Assembly (NCBI GenBank): GCA_024637095.1
Contig: JAGXFV010000049.1
Span: forward strand, 62,001 to 126,000
Length of the DNA stretch: 64,000 nt
Direction of reading: 5' to 3'
Source of the DNA: Actinomycetes bacterium
GTDB lineage: Bacteria; Actinomycetota; Thermoleophilia; RBG-16-64-13
The notes under the pieces were generated by a model. It had not been told where the DNA came from. It worked only from the letters and a program-made list of their open reading frames with translations, and did not search any database. Shown one piece after another: positions 42,829 through 52,421 of the stretch; positions within the stretch are counted from its first letter, which is position 1; every line of letters starts with the position of its first letter. A program made the translations under genes and the position numbers.

Positions 42829-44439
42829 TTGTATCTGCAAGAAGGATTAGCGGCGGTCAAGGTCCCGCGCACCATGGCCACGCAGCATCCGGACTCCGCC
42901 GCCCGCTACGTGGGCATCCAGGAAGAGGCCGAAGAAGCGGTAAACGCGCTTTCGCCTCCGCCCCTAGGTCTGGGCATCGAAGAGATCATGATCGACTTCG
43001 AGGGGAAACTCACCCCCTATCACCAGACAAACCAAATAGCCCAGGGATTGCTCGACCGGGGCGTAGTCCCCGGGCGGGACGTCTGGATTACCCCCCGTAT
43101 CTCCTCGGCCACCGAAGAGACTGCCTTCAGACAGCTGATGGCGCTGATGAGCGTGATCGAGGCCACCTACCAGGCCGGCCAGCGCGAGCCAGAGGCCCGC
43201 GTGGAGGAGGTCATTATCCCCATGGTCCAGAACTGGGGAGACCTGGTTAAGGTTCGCGACCGCATTCGCGACGTGATCTACCTGGGCCACAAGGAGTTCC
43301 GGCTGCCCTACGAACCGGATTCCCTGCAGCTGGTCCCTCTCCTGGAAGACGTGCCCAATCTGCTCTGTGCAGGGGATTTGCTGCGCGGTTACGTCAGGGG
43401 GAGCGCCGAGCAGGGTTTTGGTGTGACGCGCCTGCGCGTCATGATCGGGCGAAGTGACGCCGCCCTCTCCTACGGCCATCTGGCTTCCGCTCTGTGCGCG
43501 CGGATAGCCCTGTCGCAGATCTATCACGCGGCCGATCAGGTCGAGTTGGAGGCTGCCCCCATCCTAGGTGCGGGCTATCTGCCTTTCCGGGGCGGCGTCA
43601 TGCTCAGCAACCTGGAGCGTTTGGTTTCGGTCTATCCCGGCCTGAAGACCATCACCATCCAGAGCGGCATCCGCTATGACACCGGCGAAGCCGCGGAGGC
43701 CGTCTCCCGGATCCACGAGCTGCTTTCGGCCGAGTCCGCGGCGGAACCTCGGCTGGAGGCCGAGCTCGAGAGCTTTCTGCACAACGTCGTGGGCGCGGTC
43801 AGCCTGCCCTACCTGCGGACCTTCGACAAGCTGCTGAATCTGGTAAGACCGCTCTCCGACATGATGCCGGCGCAGCGTGACCGGCTGGCCCGCAAGGGCA
43901 GCGCCGGCTACGCGCGCGCGGCGGCGGAACCCAAGGCGATCGCCGATCTGGTTGACGACGCGGACCTGGCTCGGGATCTGCGCGATCTGCGGCTCACTGC
44001 GGTCACCGACCTACCCCGCGCCATCAGCTTCACCGGTGCCTTGTACTCCGTGGGTCTCCCGCCGGAACTCATCGGCCTGGGCCGCGGCCTCGACGAGGTG
44101 CGCAGACGCTGGGGAGACGACGCGCTGGGGCGCACCCTTGAGATCTATCCTGCCGTCAGGGACGATCTCGAGTGGGCCTTCCGCTATCTGAACCTGCCCG
44201 TAGCGCAGAAGGTATTGTCCGATGAAGCCTTTGCAGAGGTCCGTCAGGACGTGGAACTTGCCGCGGAACTGGTTGGCGTGCAGTTTCGCGAGCCATCCGG
44301 GGACTACCATCTCCTGCTGGAGACGATTCAACCCATGCTGCGGACTCTGGTCAGAGGCCACGAGTTGCCTCAGACGGATCTCGACTTGGTGCGGAGTTGG
44401 CTCGCGCGGTTGGGTGTCCTTCGGGGCAGTCTCGGATGA
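42829..44439 (+). CDS. ppcA: Phosphoenolpyruvate carboxylase, archaeal type
   Basis: 536 residues from TTG 42829 (AAAGGGG upstream), the usual length of the archaeal-type enzyme and much shorter than the 900-residue bacterial form. The N-terminal VPRTMATQHPDS motif is diagnostic of this type. Conserved blocks follow, including the IGRSDAALSYGH and FRGGVMLSN segments. It carboxylates PEP to oxaloacetate, filling the TCA cycle, which suits growth on lactate or acetate. An open frame to ATG 42700 exists upstream but would overlap the divergent lipid kinase. This form is patchily distributed in bacteria. Confidence 0.93.
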   Translation: MYLQEGLAAVKVPRTMATQHPDSAARYVGIQEEAEEAVNALSPPPLGLGIEEIMIDFEGKLTPYHQTNQIAQGLLDRGVVPGRDVWITPRISSATEETAFRQLMALMSVIEATYQAGQREPEARVEEVIIPMVQNWGDLVKVRDRIRDVIYLGHKEFRLPYEPDSLQLVPLLEDVPNLLCAGDLLRGYVRGSAEQGFGVTRLRVMIGRSDAALSYGHLASALCARIALSQIYHAADQVELEAAPILGAGYLPFRGGVMLSNLERLVSVYPGLKTITIQSGIRYDTGEAAEAVSRIHELLSAESAAEPRLEAELESFLHNVVGAVSLPYLRTFDKLLNLVRPLSDMMPAQRDRLARKGSAGYARAAAEPKAIADLVDDADLARDLRDLRLTAVTDLPRAISFTGALYSVGLPPELIGLGRGLDEVRRRWGDDALGRTLEIYPAVRDDLEWAFRYLNLPVAQKVLSDEAFAEVRQDVELAAELVGVQFREPSGDYHLLLETIQPMLRTLVRGHELPQTDLDLVRSWLARLGVLRGSLG

Positions 44440-44490
44440 AGTTCGGCTGGGAAAGTGGCTGGAAACGCGCAGGGTTCCCATTTAGGCTAT

Positions 44491-44503
44491 ATGGTTGTAC
44501 CAT
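44491..44503. promoter_or_regulatory. GntR/LldR-type operator upstream of the lut operon
   Basis: ATGGTTGTACCAT is a perfect inverted repeat around TGT. It matches the TGGT-N3-ACCA consensus bound by FadR-subfamily GntR regulators such as LldR and LutR. It lies 112 bases upstream of lutC, in the 175-base gap after PEP carboxylase, next to a TATAT-like stretch. Confidence 0.55.
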
Positions 44504-44614
44504 TCTTAGTCGGAGGATCGCCTGCGGACACGGATAGGCTTCTCGAGGTTACCCCGACAACGGCACCTTGAGCCGACAACCACAGTTCTTCCCCAACATA
44601 GTAGAGGTAGCGCC

Positions 44615-45181
44615 ATGAGCACTCCCCTGACCGAAGCTTTTGCCGAGAGGATGCAGAGCGTCGGCGGCCGCATCTCTTACACGACCGCCGAGGGGCTTGC
44701 CGAGACGCTCGGCGGGCTGGTGGAGCGCGACCGCCCGGTTCTTTTCACACCCGAGCTCCGGGACCTGGCCCGGCAGCTGCGCGATGTCGGTCACGAGGCC
44801 TACGTCGGTACCCGCGAAGGTGTGGCCGAGCAGACCGAAGCCGCGTTCGAAGGAGTCCTGGAGCGTGCCGGCACCGGCGTCTCCGGGTCGCTCCTTGGCA
44901 TTTCTTCCACCGGTTCGATAGCCGTGGGACCGGGTGGCGGCAACGGCGGCCTGCTGATCGCCTTCCCTCCGCACAGCGTGATCATTTTGCAGGCCGACAG
45001 CCTTCGTAAGAACCTCGCGGAGGCCCTGCCCGAGGTAGAGCGTCGTTTTGACGAACTCGATGGAGAGGCCGTCTTTGTCAGCGGCCCTTCGCGCACCGCG
45101 GACATCGAGATGATGAGCGTGGTGGGGGTGCACGGCCCCACCGGGCTGGACGTGATCATCGTTGAGGGGAAGGAGGCGTAG
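44615..45181 (+). CDS. lutC: Lactate utilization protein C (LUD domain)
   Basis: 188 residues of the LUD/YkgG family. The conserved parts are the GISSTGSIAV segment, the PPHSVIIL block and the C-terminal SGPSRTADIE motif with VGVHGP. It forms the LutABC (LldEFG) complex that oxidises L-lactate to pyruvate. ATG 44615 follows GTAGAGGTAG. The LutB/A fusion gene begins at the next base after the stop. Confidence 0.93.
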   Translation: MSTPLTEAFAERMQSVGGRISYTTAEGLAETLGGLVERDRPVLFTPELRDLARQLRDVGHEAYVGTREGVAEQTEAAFEGVLERAGTGVSGSLLGISSTGSIAVGPGGGNGGLLIAFPPHSVIILQADSLRKNLAEALPEVERRFDELDGEAVFVSGPSRTADIEMMSVVGVHGPTGLDVIIVEGKEA

Positions 45182-47338
45182 GTGGCTACCACCAGCAAAC
45201 GCAACCTGCGCGAAGAGATACACCGCTCGCTCGAGGACGAGACGCTACAGCGGGCGATCACCAGCGCCATGGCTACTCTTTTCGAGCGGCGCAAAGGGGC
45301 TCTCGAAAGCATCGATTTCGAAGAGACGCGCCTCGAGGCGAGGCGGCTCAAGGAGGAGGCGCTCGAGCGCAATCCCGAGCTGTTGGAGCAGTTGGTCCGG
45401 AAAGTCGAGGGCTACGGGGGCAAGGTCTTCCTGGCCAAGGACGGCGTAGCCGCCCGCACCTACATCGCCGACCTCGCGGTGGAAAAGGGCGTTAAGACGG
45501 TGGTCAAGTCCAAATCTATGGTCTCGGAAGAGGTCCACCTGAACGCCGCCCTCGAAGAAGAGGGCATCGAGGTCGTCGAGACCGATCTGGGCGAGCGCAT
45601 CATCCAATTGGCCCATGAACGGCCGAGCCACTTGATCGTGCCCGCGGTCCACAAGACCAAGGATCAGATCATCGAGCTCTTCGCCCGGACCATGGGAGTG
45701 GAGAATCCCCCCACCGAGGCGGAGGATCTCACCCGCCTGGTCCGGGACGATCTGCGCCCGCGCTTCATGAAAGCCGACATGGGCGTGACCGGGGCGAACT
45801 TCGTGGTCGCCGACACGGGCACGCTCGTCATCGTCGAGAACGAGGGTAACGCCCGCCTATCGACGCAACTGCCGCCCATCCATGTGGCCATCACCGGTAT
45901 TGAGAAAATCATCCCCTCGCTGGAGCAGTTGGGCACCTTCCTCGAACTTTTGCCACGCAGCGGCACGGGCCAACTCCTCACCGCCTACGTCTCTCTGATC
46001 ACCGGCGAGCCTTCGACCGACGTGCTCGACATGGGCCGGGCCAACGGCGGACAGGTCACCGAACGCGAGTTCCATCTTGTGCTGGTCGACAATGGCCGGA
46101 GCGAGGCCCGGGAAGACCCGGAACTTCGCGAAGCCCTCTATTGCGTCCGCTGCGGAGCCTGCCTGAACGCCTGCGCGCCTTACAATCAGGTGGGCGGCCA
46201 TGTCTACGGAGTGGATCCCTATCCCGGCGGCATAGGCTGTGCCTGGACCTGGATCACCAAGGGCCCCGACTCCGCCAAGGAGATCAACGGGCTGTGCACG
46301 ACCTGCTCGCGCTGTACCGAGGTGTGTCCGAGCATGATCGATATTCCCTGGCTGAACACGGTGATCAAGCAGCGGAACAACGAGCGCCTGGGAATGAAAT
46401 TCCGAGATCGGGTTTTCGCCCGGGCCGACCTGCTGGGCGATGTCTCCAGTCCGTTCGCCCCGGTGGTGAACGCGGTCATGAAGACCCCGCTGGCCAAGGT
46501 TCCCATGGGCAGAATCGGCATCGACCGCACGCGAAAGATGCCCGAGTATGCCAGAGAAACTTTTGAGGACTGGTTCCAAAAGCGCGGTCAGGTCACCGTG
46601 CGCGAACCCCGCCGCGAAGCGGCCATGTTCGTGGATTGTTTCATCAACCACAATAAGCCCCACGTGGGCGAAGCCGCGGTTCAGGTCCTGGAGCGCGTGG
46701 GCGTCAAGCTGGAGCTCGCGCACAACGAGTGCTGCGGCCGGCCCGCTATGAGCCAGGGTAGCCTCGACAAACCCCGGGCGTGGGCGAAGAAGAACATCGA
46801 GCGTCTCTACCAACTGGTGCAGGAGGATAAAGACATCCTCTTCATCGAGCCTTCCTGTCTCTCCTCGATCCGTGATGACTACCGTCGCCTTCTGGAGAAC
46901 GAGGGCGAAGAGACAATGCGCAAGCTCGACCAGATCGAAGAGCGCAGCTGGGACGTGACCGAGTACTTCCTGCATCTGGTGAAGGAAGAAAGGCTGGATC
47001 TGCACTTGCGGCCGCTCGACGAGACTTTCGTCGTGCACGGCCATTGCCACCAGAAGTCCATGGGCATCGGTAGCGTGCCGGGCGAGGCCCTGCGATTGAT
47101 CCCGGAGGCGGACGTCATCGATGTCAACGCGCTCTGCTGCGGCATGGTGGGCTCCTTTGGCTACAAGGAGGAGTACAGCGAACTGTCACGGGCGATCGGG
47201 CAGCGACTCTTTGACAAATTGAACGAGCACGAAGGTACCGTGGTGGCTTCGGGCATCTCCTGTCAGTCGCAGATCGGCGAAGGCACGGAGCGCGATCCCA
47301 AGCATCCCATGGAGATCCTGATCAAGGCTTTTGCCTGA
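45182..47338 (+). CDS. lutB: LutB-LutA fusion: iron-sulfur lactate oxidation protein
   Basis: 718 residues. The N-terminal LUD domain (about 1-310) has the MGVTGANFVVADTGTLVIVENEGN motif. Two [4Fe-4S] motifs follow (CVRCGACLNACAP at about 321 and CTTCSRCTEVCPS at about 372). The C-terminal 240 residues form a CCG domain as in LutA/GlpC (VDCFINHNKP, HNECCGRP, HGHCHQKSMG, LCCGMVGSFG). In Bacillus LutA and LutB are separate proteins, so this is a fused form that also carries the LutA role. GTG 45182 starts immediately after lutC. Together they should oxidise L-lactate in the cytoplasm and pass electrons to the respiratory chain. Confidence 0.93.
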   Translation: MATTSKRNLREEIHRSLEDETLQRAITSAMATLFERRKGALESIDFEETRLEARRLKEEALERNPELLEQLVRKVEGYGGKVFLAKDGVAARTYIADLAVEKGVKTVVKSKSMVSEEVHLNAALEEEGIEVVETDLGERIIQLAHERPSHLIVPAVHKTKDQIIELFARTMGVENPPTEAEDLTRLVRDDLRPRFMKADMGVTGANFVVADTGTLVIVENEGNARLSTQLPPIHVAITGIEKIIPSLEQLGTFLELLPRSGTGQLLTAYVSLITGEPSTDVLDMGRANGGQVTEREFHLVLVDNGRSEAREDPELREALYCVRCGACLNACAPYNQVGGHVYGVDPYPGGIGCAWTWITKGPDSAKEINGLCTTCSRCTEVCPSMIDIPWLNTVIKQRNNERLGMKFRDRVFARADLLGDVSSPFAPVVNAVMKTPLAKVPMGRIGIDRTRKMPEYARETFEDWFQKRGQVTVREPRREAAMFVDCFINHNKPHVGEAAVQVLERVGVKLELAHNECCGRPAMSQGSLDKPRAWAKKNIERLYQLVQEDKDILFIEPSCLSSIRDDYRRLLENEGEETMRKLDQIEERSWDVTEYFLHLVKEERLDLHLRPLDETFVVHGHCHQKSMGIGSVPGEALRLIPEADVIDVNALCCGMVGSFGYKEEYSELSRAIGQRLFDKLNEHEGTVVASGISCQSQIGEGTERDPKHPMEILIKAFA

Positions 47339-47345
47339 ATCCGGC

Positions 47346-47376
47346 CGGCGCCGGGCGACCTCGGTCCCCGGCGCCG
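47346..47376 (+). terminator. Hairpin after the lut operon
   Basis: A perfect 10-bp stem (CGGCGCCGGG with CCCGGCGCCG) starts seven bases past the lutB stop. The following CTTCCGGCTTCTCC is only weakly T-rich. Confidence 0.5.
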
Positions 47377-47480
47377 CTTCCGGCTTCTCCGGTATACTCT
47401 GCGCAGGTCCGCAGCGGCCGTCGGGCGTGCTGCGGGGCTGATCATGATGTTGCATTTCACCGTCCGTTAAGGAGTTGTAG

Positions 47481-48641
47481 ATGTCGTCCTTCTTCCAGCG
47501 CCGCACGAACTTCATTGTGCTCTTCATTGCGGGCGCAATATTCTTCACGGCTCTGGGCTTCTTCGTCGCCACCGGCGTGGATCAGCCCTCCCAGATCCAG
47601 GCGCAGGAGCTTTGGACTGAGGGCTCCGGCTTCTCCGACGGAAAGGACGAAGTGCCGAGCTTCGCCCCCATCGCCAAACAGATGCGCAAGAGCGTTGTGC
47701 GCGTCGAGGTGCTGGGCAGCGTCTCGGGATCGACCATCCCAATGGTCCCTGACGGGCAGGCGCCGGAAGACGAGTTCCATGATCCCAACAACCCCGACGG
47801 ACAGCTGCCCGAGGACCATCCCACTGTGCCTTCCGAGGGCTCGGGGGTCATCATCCGGTCGGACGGCTACATCCTGACAAACAACCACGTGGTTGACGGC
47901 GGTCAGAGCATCACCGTCTTCCTGTCCGAGGGAGAGAGCTACGACGCTCAGATCGTCGGCGCCGATGCCCGCGACGACCTGGCTCTGATCAAGGTGGAGC
48001 CGGAGGGCGACCTCTCCGTGGCTCCCCTGGGCGACTCAGACGCCATGGAGATCGGCGACTGGGTGATGGCCATGGGCAACCCGCTGGGCTTTCAGTACTC
48101 TGCTACGGTGGGAGTGGTGAGCGGCAAGGGGCGCGCACTGCCGGCCAGCACATTCCGCGACTTCATTCAGACCGACGCCGCCATCTACCCGGGCAACAGC
48201 GGTGGTCCCCTGTTCAACCTGGCCGGTGAAGTGATCGGCATCAACACCGCCGTCATCCCCGATACGAATCTGGGCTTCGCCGTGCCGATCAATTCCGCCA
48301 AGGAGATCTTGCCTGACCTGCTGGAGGTGGGCAGCGTGACCCGCGGCTACCTGGGCGTGACCATAATGGACGTGGTCGACAATCCGGAAGCTCCGGTGGA
48401 CGTGACTCAGGGTGCGTACGTTCAGGCGGTGCACGAAGGCGCCCCCGCAGCCGGGGGCGACATCCAGGAGGGTGACGTCATCGTCGAGTTCGACGGCGAA
48501 GAGGTGGTGGATTCGACTCAGCTCACGAACCTGGTGACTCGGACCGAACCGGATTCCACGGTGGTGATGGTGGTCGTCCGCGACGGCGCGCGCAAGAATC
48601 TCGAGATCACAATCGGGAAGCTTCCCGGTACTCTCGAGTAG
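47481..48641 (+). CDS. HtrA/DegP-like membrane serine protease with PDZ domain
   Basis: 386 residues. One N-terminal transmembrane anchor (FIVLFIAGAIFFTALGFFVA, about 12-31) is followed by an S1C trypsin-like domain with the complete triad: His in ILTNNHVV, Asp in ARDDLALIKV and Ser in YPGNSGGPLF. A C-terminal PDZ domain follows (about 285-380; RGYLGVTI...GDVIVEFDGEEV). It works in extracytoplasmic protein quality control. ATG 47481 follows TTAAGGAG. A TATACT box at 47393 could be its -10, but the -35 is poor. Confidence 0.92.
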   Translation: MSSFFQRRTNFIVLFIAGAIFFTALGFFVATGVDQPSQIQAQELWTEGSGFSDGKDEVPSFAPIAKQMRKSVVRVEVLGSVSGSTIPMVPDGQAPEDEFHDPNNPDGQLPEDHPTVPSEGSGVIIRSDGYILTNNHVVDGGQSITVFLSEGESYDAQIVGADARDDLALIKVEPEGDLSVAPLGDSDAMEIGDWVMAMGNPLGFQYSATVGVVSGKGRALPASTFRDFIQTDAAIYPGNSGGPLFNLAGEVIGINTAVIPDTNLGFAVPINSAKEILPDLLEVGSVTRGYLGVTIMDVVDNPEAPVDVTQGAYVQAVHEGAPAAGGDIQEGDVIVEFDGEEVVDSTQLTNLVTRTEPDSTVVMVVVRDGARKNLEITIGKLPGTLE

Positions 48642-48657
48642 TCCCCTGGGAGAGACC

Positions 48658-49647
48658 ATGAAGCCGCCGGAGGCACGACCCCCGGCTTCCTCCGGGGATG
48701 CCGCGCTCGGGGGGGGCGAATCGCTCTCCTGGGCCGGCATATACCTTCGCGGGCTTTTCATGGGCTCGGCGGACGCAGTGCCCGGCGTATCCGGGGGAAC
48801 TATCGCTTTGATCACCGGGATCTACGGGCGGCTCATCGGCGCGATCACGGGGGTCGGCCCCTGGTTGGTGCGCGATTTGCCCAAGCTGAGAGACACTGGA
48901 GCCCGGCGCGATTACTGGCGAAGCCTGCAAAGGGTGGATCTGGCCTTTCTGGCGGTCCTGGGCACGGGTATCGTCACCGCCGTCATCACCGTGGCCAGGT
49001 TGCTTAATGCAGCTCTCGAAGACTATCCCGCTCCGACCTACGCCTTCTTCTTCGGACTCATCGCCGCCTCGGCTTACGTCCTCTACCACGAGGTCTCCCT
49101 GTCGACGGGCGGGCGGATCGCGGCGGGTGTTGCCGGCCTCTCTTTTGGCTTCGTCCTAACCGGGATCACCGCCGAGGCGGGGCTGCCTCACAATCCCTTG
49201 ATCATCTTCGGCGCGGGCATCCTGGCCCTGAGCGCCATGATCTTGCCGGGGATCTCCGGAGCCTTCATTCTTCTCATCCTCGGTCAGTACCCGTATCTGA
49301 CGGGCAAGCTCGAGGAGTTGACGGACGGCCTCGCGGGGTTGGTTTCCGGAGGCGGCGGTCCGGTGCTGCGGCCTGCGCTGGTGGTGGCGGCATTTCTCAG
49401 CGGAGGGGTCGTGGGACTGCTATCCATGTCCCGTTTCGTCAAATGGGCCCTGGAGCACTACCGGCAGGCCACGCTCACCTTCCTGGTCAGTCTCATGCTG
49501 GGTGCACTCCGGTTGCCGGCGCAAAAGGTGATCGACGGGACAGAGGCGTGGAGCGCGGGCGTGATTGGGGTTACGTTGGCCGCGGCTCTGGTGGGCGCCG
49601 GTCTGGTGCTGGTCGTCGAGCGCCTGGCCGGAGGAATCGAGGTCTAG
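48658..49647 (+). CDS. DUF368 membrane protein (undecaprenyl-phosphate translocase, PopT-like)
   Basis: 329 residues with about eight or nine hydrophobic segments. The family mark GSADAVPGVSGGTIALITGIY is near the N-terminus, and a mirrored MILPGISGAFILLILGQY is in the second half, showing an internal repeat. DUF368 proteins have been identified as translocases returning undecaprenyl phosphate to the inner leaflet for envelope synthesis. It starts 17 bases after the HtrA gene, so the two are likely one envelope-stress transcript. Confidence 0.88.
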   Translation: MKPPEARPPASSGDAALGGGESLSWAGIYLRGLFMGSADAVPGVSGGTIALITGIYGRLIGAITGVGPWLVRDLPKLRDTGARRDYWRSLQRVDLAFLAVLGTGIVTAVITVARLLNAALEDYPAPTYAFFFGLIAASAYVLYHEVSLSTGGRIAAGVAGLSFGFVLTGITAEAGLPHNPLIIFGAGILALSAMILPGISGAFILLILGQYPYLTGKLEELTDGLAGLVSGGGGPVLRPALVVAAFLSGGVVGLLSMSRFVKWALEHYRQATLTFLVSLMLGALRLPAQKVIDGTEAWSAGVIGVTLAAALVGAGLVLVVERLAGGIEV

Positions 49648-49681
49648 GCTCTGCGCTGGGCCGGTGCAGTGGGGAATCCCA

Positions 49682-50419
49682 CTACAGCACCATGCCCAGG
49701 AACTTCTGGGTGCGCTCCTCGCTCGGGTTCTCGATCATCACCCGGGGGTCGCCCTCCTCGACGATCACGCCCTCGTCCATGAACATCAGACGCGACCCCA
49801 CCTCGCGGGCAAAGCCCATTTCGTGGGTGACCACGACCATGGTCATTCCCTCTCGGGCCAGGTCTTTCATCACGTTGAGCACGTCGGCGACCAGTTCGGG
49901 ATCGAGGGCCGACGTGACTTCGTCGAAGAGCATCATGTCGGGCTGCATGGCCAAGGCACGGGCGATGGCCACCCTCTGCTGCTGCCCGCCGGAAAGGGTG
50001 CCCGGGTATTCGTCGGCCTTCTCGGAGAGCCCCACTTTGGCCAGCAGGTCCTGGCCGATCTGCTCGGCTACACTCTGGGACTTACCCTGCACCTTCATGG
50101 GCGAGAGCGTCAGATTCTCGAGTGCGGTTTTGTGGGGGAAGAGGTTGAACTGCTGAAAGACCATTCCCACCTTCTGCCGGATCTGGTTGATGTTGGTCTT
50201 CGAACCGGTGATGTCGATGCCTTCGATGAAGATCCTGCCGAGGTGAATGGGCTCGAGGCCGTTGATGCAGCGCAGCATGGTGGACTTGCCGGATCCCGAG
50301 GGCCCGATTACGACCACCACCTCGCTGCGCCGGACCTCGAGGTCGATGCCGCGCAGCACCTCGAGATCGCCGAAGCGTTTGTGCACACCCTCGAGCTTTA
50401 TCAGAGGCTGATCCATCAT
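49682..50419 (-). CDS. Polar amino-acid ABC transporter ATP-binding protein (GlnQ-like)
   Basis: 245 residues. Walker A is GPSGSGKST, the Q-loop is [12 protein letters not shown], the signature is [15 protein letters not shown], and Walker B is [14 protein letters not shown], as in GlnQ/HisP. It energises the permease encoded immediately upstream (five-base gap). Last gene of the minus-strand operon with the permease and binding protein. Confidence 0.95.
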   Translation of the reverse strand: MMDQPLIKLEGVHKRFGDLEVLRGIDLEVRRSEVVVVIGPSGSGKSTMLRCINGLEPIHLGRIFIEGIDITGSKTNINQIRQKVGMVFQQFNLFPHKTALENLTLSPMKVQGKSQSVAEQIGQDLLAKVGLSEKADEYPGTLSGGQQQRVAIARALAMQPDMMLFDEVTSALDPELVADVLNVMKDLAREGMTMVVVTHEMGFAREVGSRLMFMDEGVIVEEGDPRVMIENPSEERTQKFLGMVL

Positions 50420-50424
50420 CCCTC

Positions 50425-51153
50425 CTACATACCCACAGGACGCGCACCTTTGCCGTAGCGCCGCTCCAGTCGGGCGGCAACACGGATCAGCGGCAGGGTA
50501 AAGGCGACGTAGAGAATGGCTGCCGCCGTCAACGGTGTCGGGTTCGCCTTCAGACCCATGATTTCCCGAGAACGGAAGAGCAGTTCCGGCGTCGTGATGA
50601 CGGAGGCCAAGGCGGTGTCCTTGATCATGGCGATCAACTCGTTGGTCAGGGGCGGAACCACTATGCGCATGGTCTGCGGGAGAACCACATGGAGCATGGC
50701 CTTGTAGTTGTTCATGCCCAGGGAGCGGGCGGCCTCCATCTGTCCGTGGGGGACGGAGCTGATGCCCGCCCGGAAGATCTCCGCCGAATAGGCGGAGTAG
50801 GTGATGGTGATGCCCAGGATGGCCGCCGGGATGGGATCGAGGATGAGAAAACGCAGTCCGGTGGTCGAGCCGAAGAGCCCGAGTCCGTAGTAGATGTAGG
50901 TCAGCAGCAGGAGCAGCGGCAGCGCGCGGAAGAAGTCGACGTAAGCTCCCACGAGCCAGCGGAGGGGCCGCAGGGGAACGAGCCGCGTCAGAGCCAGGGT
51001 CAGGCCCCCGATGAATGAGAAGAGCAGGCTCAGGAACAGGATTTCGAAGACGACGAGCAGCGCGGGCAGCAGCTGGGGAATGGTGTCCCGAAGGATCTCG
51101 ATATTGAAGAAGTACCGTTCGAGGTCGGCAAAGGCCTGGCCTATTGCGTCCAC
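50425..51153 (-). CDS. Polar amino-acid ABC transporter permease (HisM/GlnP-like)
   Basis: 242 residues with about five transmembrane helices. The N-terminal [16 protein letters not shown] and the EAA loop ([21 protein letters not shown]) are typical of HisM-type permeases. One permease gene only, so it probably works as a homodimer. Separated from the binding protein gene by a very stable hairpin. Confidence 0.94.
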   Translation of the reverse strand: MDAIGQAFADLERYFFNIEILRDTIPQLLPALLVVFEILFLSLLFSFIGGLTLALTRLVPLRPLRWLVGAYVDFFRALPLLLLLTYIYYGLGLFGSTTGLRFLILDPIPAAILGITITYSAYSAEIFRAGISSVPHGQMEAARSLGMNNYKAMLHVVLPQTMRIVVPPLTNELIAMIKDTALASVITTPELLFRSREIMGLKANPTPLTAAAILYVAFTLPLIRVAARLERRYGKGARPVGM

Positions 51154-51172
51154 TCTGCTGCTCCCCCTGACC

Positions 51173-51230
51173 TCAATTCGCGAGAAAGGGACGGGGGCCG
51201 TCTAGACCCCCGTCCCTTCTCGCGAATTGA
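51173..51230 (-). terminator. Long stable hairpin between binding-protein and permease genes
   Basis: An almost perfect inverted repeat of about 24 bp (TCAATTCGCGAGAA... paired with ...TTCTCGCGAATTGA, one bulged base) with a 9-base loop. It falls between the stop of the binding protein and the start of the permease. This is the usual place for partial termination or mRNA 3' protection that gives excess binding protein over permease. Confidence 0.8.
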
Positions 51231-51244
51231 ATCGGATCGCTTGT

Positions 51245-52231
51245 CTACTGCTGTTCCGCGGGCAGTTCGCCGAACCACTTCTGGAAGATGCGATCGTACA
51301 AACCTTCGTCTTTGAGTTCCTGCAGCGCCTGGTTAATGGCATCCCGTAGTTGCTCGTTTTCCTGCTTGAGTCCGTAGCCGTACACATCGCCGGTCTCGAT
51401 CGTGCCGGTGTTCTCGACATTGGGGTTGTCGCGGATAATGTAGGCGTTGACGGGCGCGTCGTTGACGACGGCATCCAGGCGGCCGGTCTCCAGATCCTGG
51501 AAGGCATTCAGGATGGTTTCGTACTTGCGGATTTCTCCCACGTCCTCGATCTCCTCGACCGCGAACTGGCCGGTGGTGTCGATCTGCACGCCCACAGTCT
51601 TATCGGCGAGGTCCTCGGCGGTTTCGATGGGACTGTCCACCGGGGCAGAGATGGCGATGTCCGCGGAGATGTAGGGATCGGAGAACGAGATCTGTTCTTC
51701 GCGCTCCTCCGTAATGGTCATGGCGGACGCGATTATGTCGTAGCGGTCGCTCACCAGTGCGGGAATGATGCCATCCCAGGCGGTGGGCACGATTTCGAAC
51801 TCGAGGCCCATCTTCTTGGCAATCGCAGTCATCAGGTCCACGTCGAAGCCGACGTAGTCGCCCTGATCATCGGCGAACTCGAAGGGCGGGAAGGCGGTGT
51901 CGGAGCCACCCTGCAGCATGCCGTCATCGATGGTCGGGGGAGTCTCGATGTTCTCGGACTTCTGCACCGCTTCGATGTCAGCGGACAATTCCTCGTCTAC
52001 GGGAACCACGGTCGCCTCTCCAGCGGCGGTATCCTCGGTGGCCGTGTCCTCGGTCATGCTGTCTTCGGTCGCGGTGTCCTCGGTCATGCTGTCTTCGGTC
52101 GCGGTGTCCTCGGTCATGCTGTCTTCGGTCGCGGTGTCCTCAGTGTCGTCGTCGCCACAGCCGATCAGGGCCGGGACCAGGGCGAGCGCGAGCACTAGGA
52201 GAACTGCAAGCCACAGGTGGTTTCTCTTCAA
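51245..52231 (-). CDS. Amino-acid ABC transporter substrate-binding lipoprotein
   Basis: 328 residues from TTG 52231, with GAGGGAGG upstream. A signal peptide with lipobox LIGC (about residue 25) is followed by an unusual acidic linker built of TEDTATEDSM repeats. The SBP_bac_3 domain follows (GGSDTAFPPFEFADD, then YDIIASAMTITEEREEQISFS and DVYGYGL). It binds a polar amino acid outside the membrane for the downstream permease and ATPase. First gene of that operon. Confidence 0.93.
   Translation of the reverse strand: MKRNHLWLAVLLVLALALVPALIGCGDDDTEDTATEDSMTEDTATEDSMTEDTATEDSMTEDTATEDTAAGEATVVPVDEELSADIEAVQKSENIETPPTIDDGMLQGGSDTAFPPFEFADDQGDYVGFDVDLMTAIAKKMGLEFEIVPTAWDGIIPALVSDRYDIIASAMTITEEREEQISFSDPYISADIAISAPVDSPIETAEDLADKTVGVQIDTTGQFAVEEIEDVGEIRKYETILNAFQDLETGRLDAVVNDAPVNAYIIRDNPNVENTGTIETGDVYGYGLKQENEQLRDAINQALQELKDEGLYDRIFQKWFGELPAEQQ
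52041..52140 (-). repeat. 30-bp tandem repeats encoding the binding-protein linker
   Basis: Three full 30-base units plus a partial fourth begin at 52041, 52071, 52101 and 52131. The first differs by one base. Each encodes the ten residues TEDTATEDSM, so copy-number change keeps the frame. Confidence 0.9.
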
Positions 52232-52421
52232 AGCGGGCCTCCCTCGGATTCGAGTGGGTCTGTTGCATAAGCATACGACGGGCGGAATACCCTGCCGGTT
52301 AGCCGCCATTGATACCACACGGTTGTGAAGCTGTCCACGAAGCAGCCGGGGCCATGATCGAGGTCTGGTAGGGTTCTGTGGACGGATCGCGACCAATCTG
52401 GTGACTGACTCGAGGAGGAGC

